From Candidatus Nanopelagicales bacterium (GTDB lineage Bacteria; Actinomycetota; Actinomycetes; S36-B12), in contig JAGYOB010000328.1 of the NCBI GenBank assembly GCA_018399515.1, positions 1-6,013 on the forward strand: 6,013 bases of DNA, given 5' to 3'. The notes under the pieces are model-generated. The model was not told the DNA's origin and ran no database searches. It saw only the letters and a list, made by a program, of their open reading frames with translations. This document shows, piece after piece, positions 5,956-6,013 of this stretch. Each line of letters begins with the position of its first letter. Within the stretch, counting starts at the first letter, position 1. The translations under genes and the position numbers were made by a program.

Positions 5956-6013
5956 GCCCCTGTAGCTCAGTGGTAGAGCAACCGCCTTGTAAGCGGTAGG
6001 TCGTCAGTTCAAT
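5956..6013 (+). tRNA. tRNA-Thr with anticodon UGU, 3' end cut off by the window edge
   Basis: The first 58 bases of a standard tRNA cloverleaf are present. Acceptor 5' strand GCCCCTG (5956-5962), then TA; D stem GCTC/GAGC (5965-5968 with 5976-5979) around the loop AGTGGTA; anticodon stem ACCGC/GCGGT (5981-5985 with 5993-5997), all five pairs intact; anticodon loop CTTGTAA with TGT at 5988-5990, which reads ACA and so specifies threonine; variable region AGGTC; and the 5' strand of the T stem (GTCAG, 6003-6007) followed by the conserved TTCAA start of the T loop. The rest of the T arm, the acceptor 3' strand and the discriminator base lie outside the window. It is transcribed away from the minus-strand operon. 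Confidence 0.95.

Noticed and set aside
5956..6013. tRNA gene as an integration site for a mobile element
   Set aside because: No integrase, direct repeat or foreign cargo is visible, and the tRNA 3' end, where attachment sites normally lie, is outside the window.

Overview
The window looks like chromosomal DNA of a high-GC actinobacterium. The best lineage marker is the DUF3263 protein at the left edge, a family I know only from Actinobacteria. Supporting it are the GC-rich codon use, GTG starts and 4-base stop/start overlaps, and a tandem long/short CNNM-CBS gene pair like one I recall from mycobacteria (Rv1842c/Rv1841c, from memory). No mobile element, CRISPR array, phage gene or rRNA is visible. 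I cannot name the genus.

Layout: nearly all of the window is one compact run of six genes on the minus strand, read from right to left. In order of transcription they are: (1) a full-length CNNM/CBS/CorC-type ion transporter or regulator (4462-5832); (2) a shorter CNNM/CBS paralogue without the CorC domain (3443-4465), overlapping gene 1 by ATGA; (3) otsA, trehalose-6-phosphate synthase (1981-3435), 7 bases further on; (4) a CPBP-family intramembrane protease (1175-1984), overlapping otsA by GTGA; (5) a six-helix voltage-gated-like K+ channel (275-1159), 15 bases further on; (6) after 66 bases that contain a promoter-like sequence, a DUF3263 protein (1-208) cut by the left edge. To the right lies a 123-base divergent spacer with two small abutting inverted repeats, and then the first 58 bases of a plus-strand tRNA-Thr(UGU) cut by the right edge.

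How the genes may work together (inference): genes 1-5 are spaced and overlapped like one transcription unit. Four encode membrane proteins, two of them probably acting on divalent cations and one on K+, and the fifth makes the phosphorylated precursor of the osmolyte trehalose. An osmotic or ionic stress unit is a reasonable reading, but the sequence shows only co-orientation and coupling, not co-function. There is no otsB (trehalose-6-phosphate phosphatase) in the window; the CPBP protease gene directly follows otsA. The two CNNM genes are visibly less GC-rich than otsA and CPBP.
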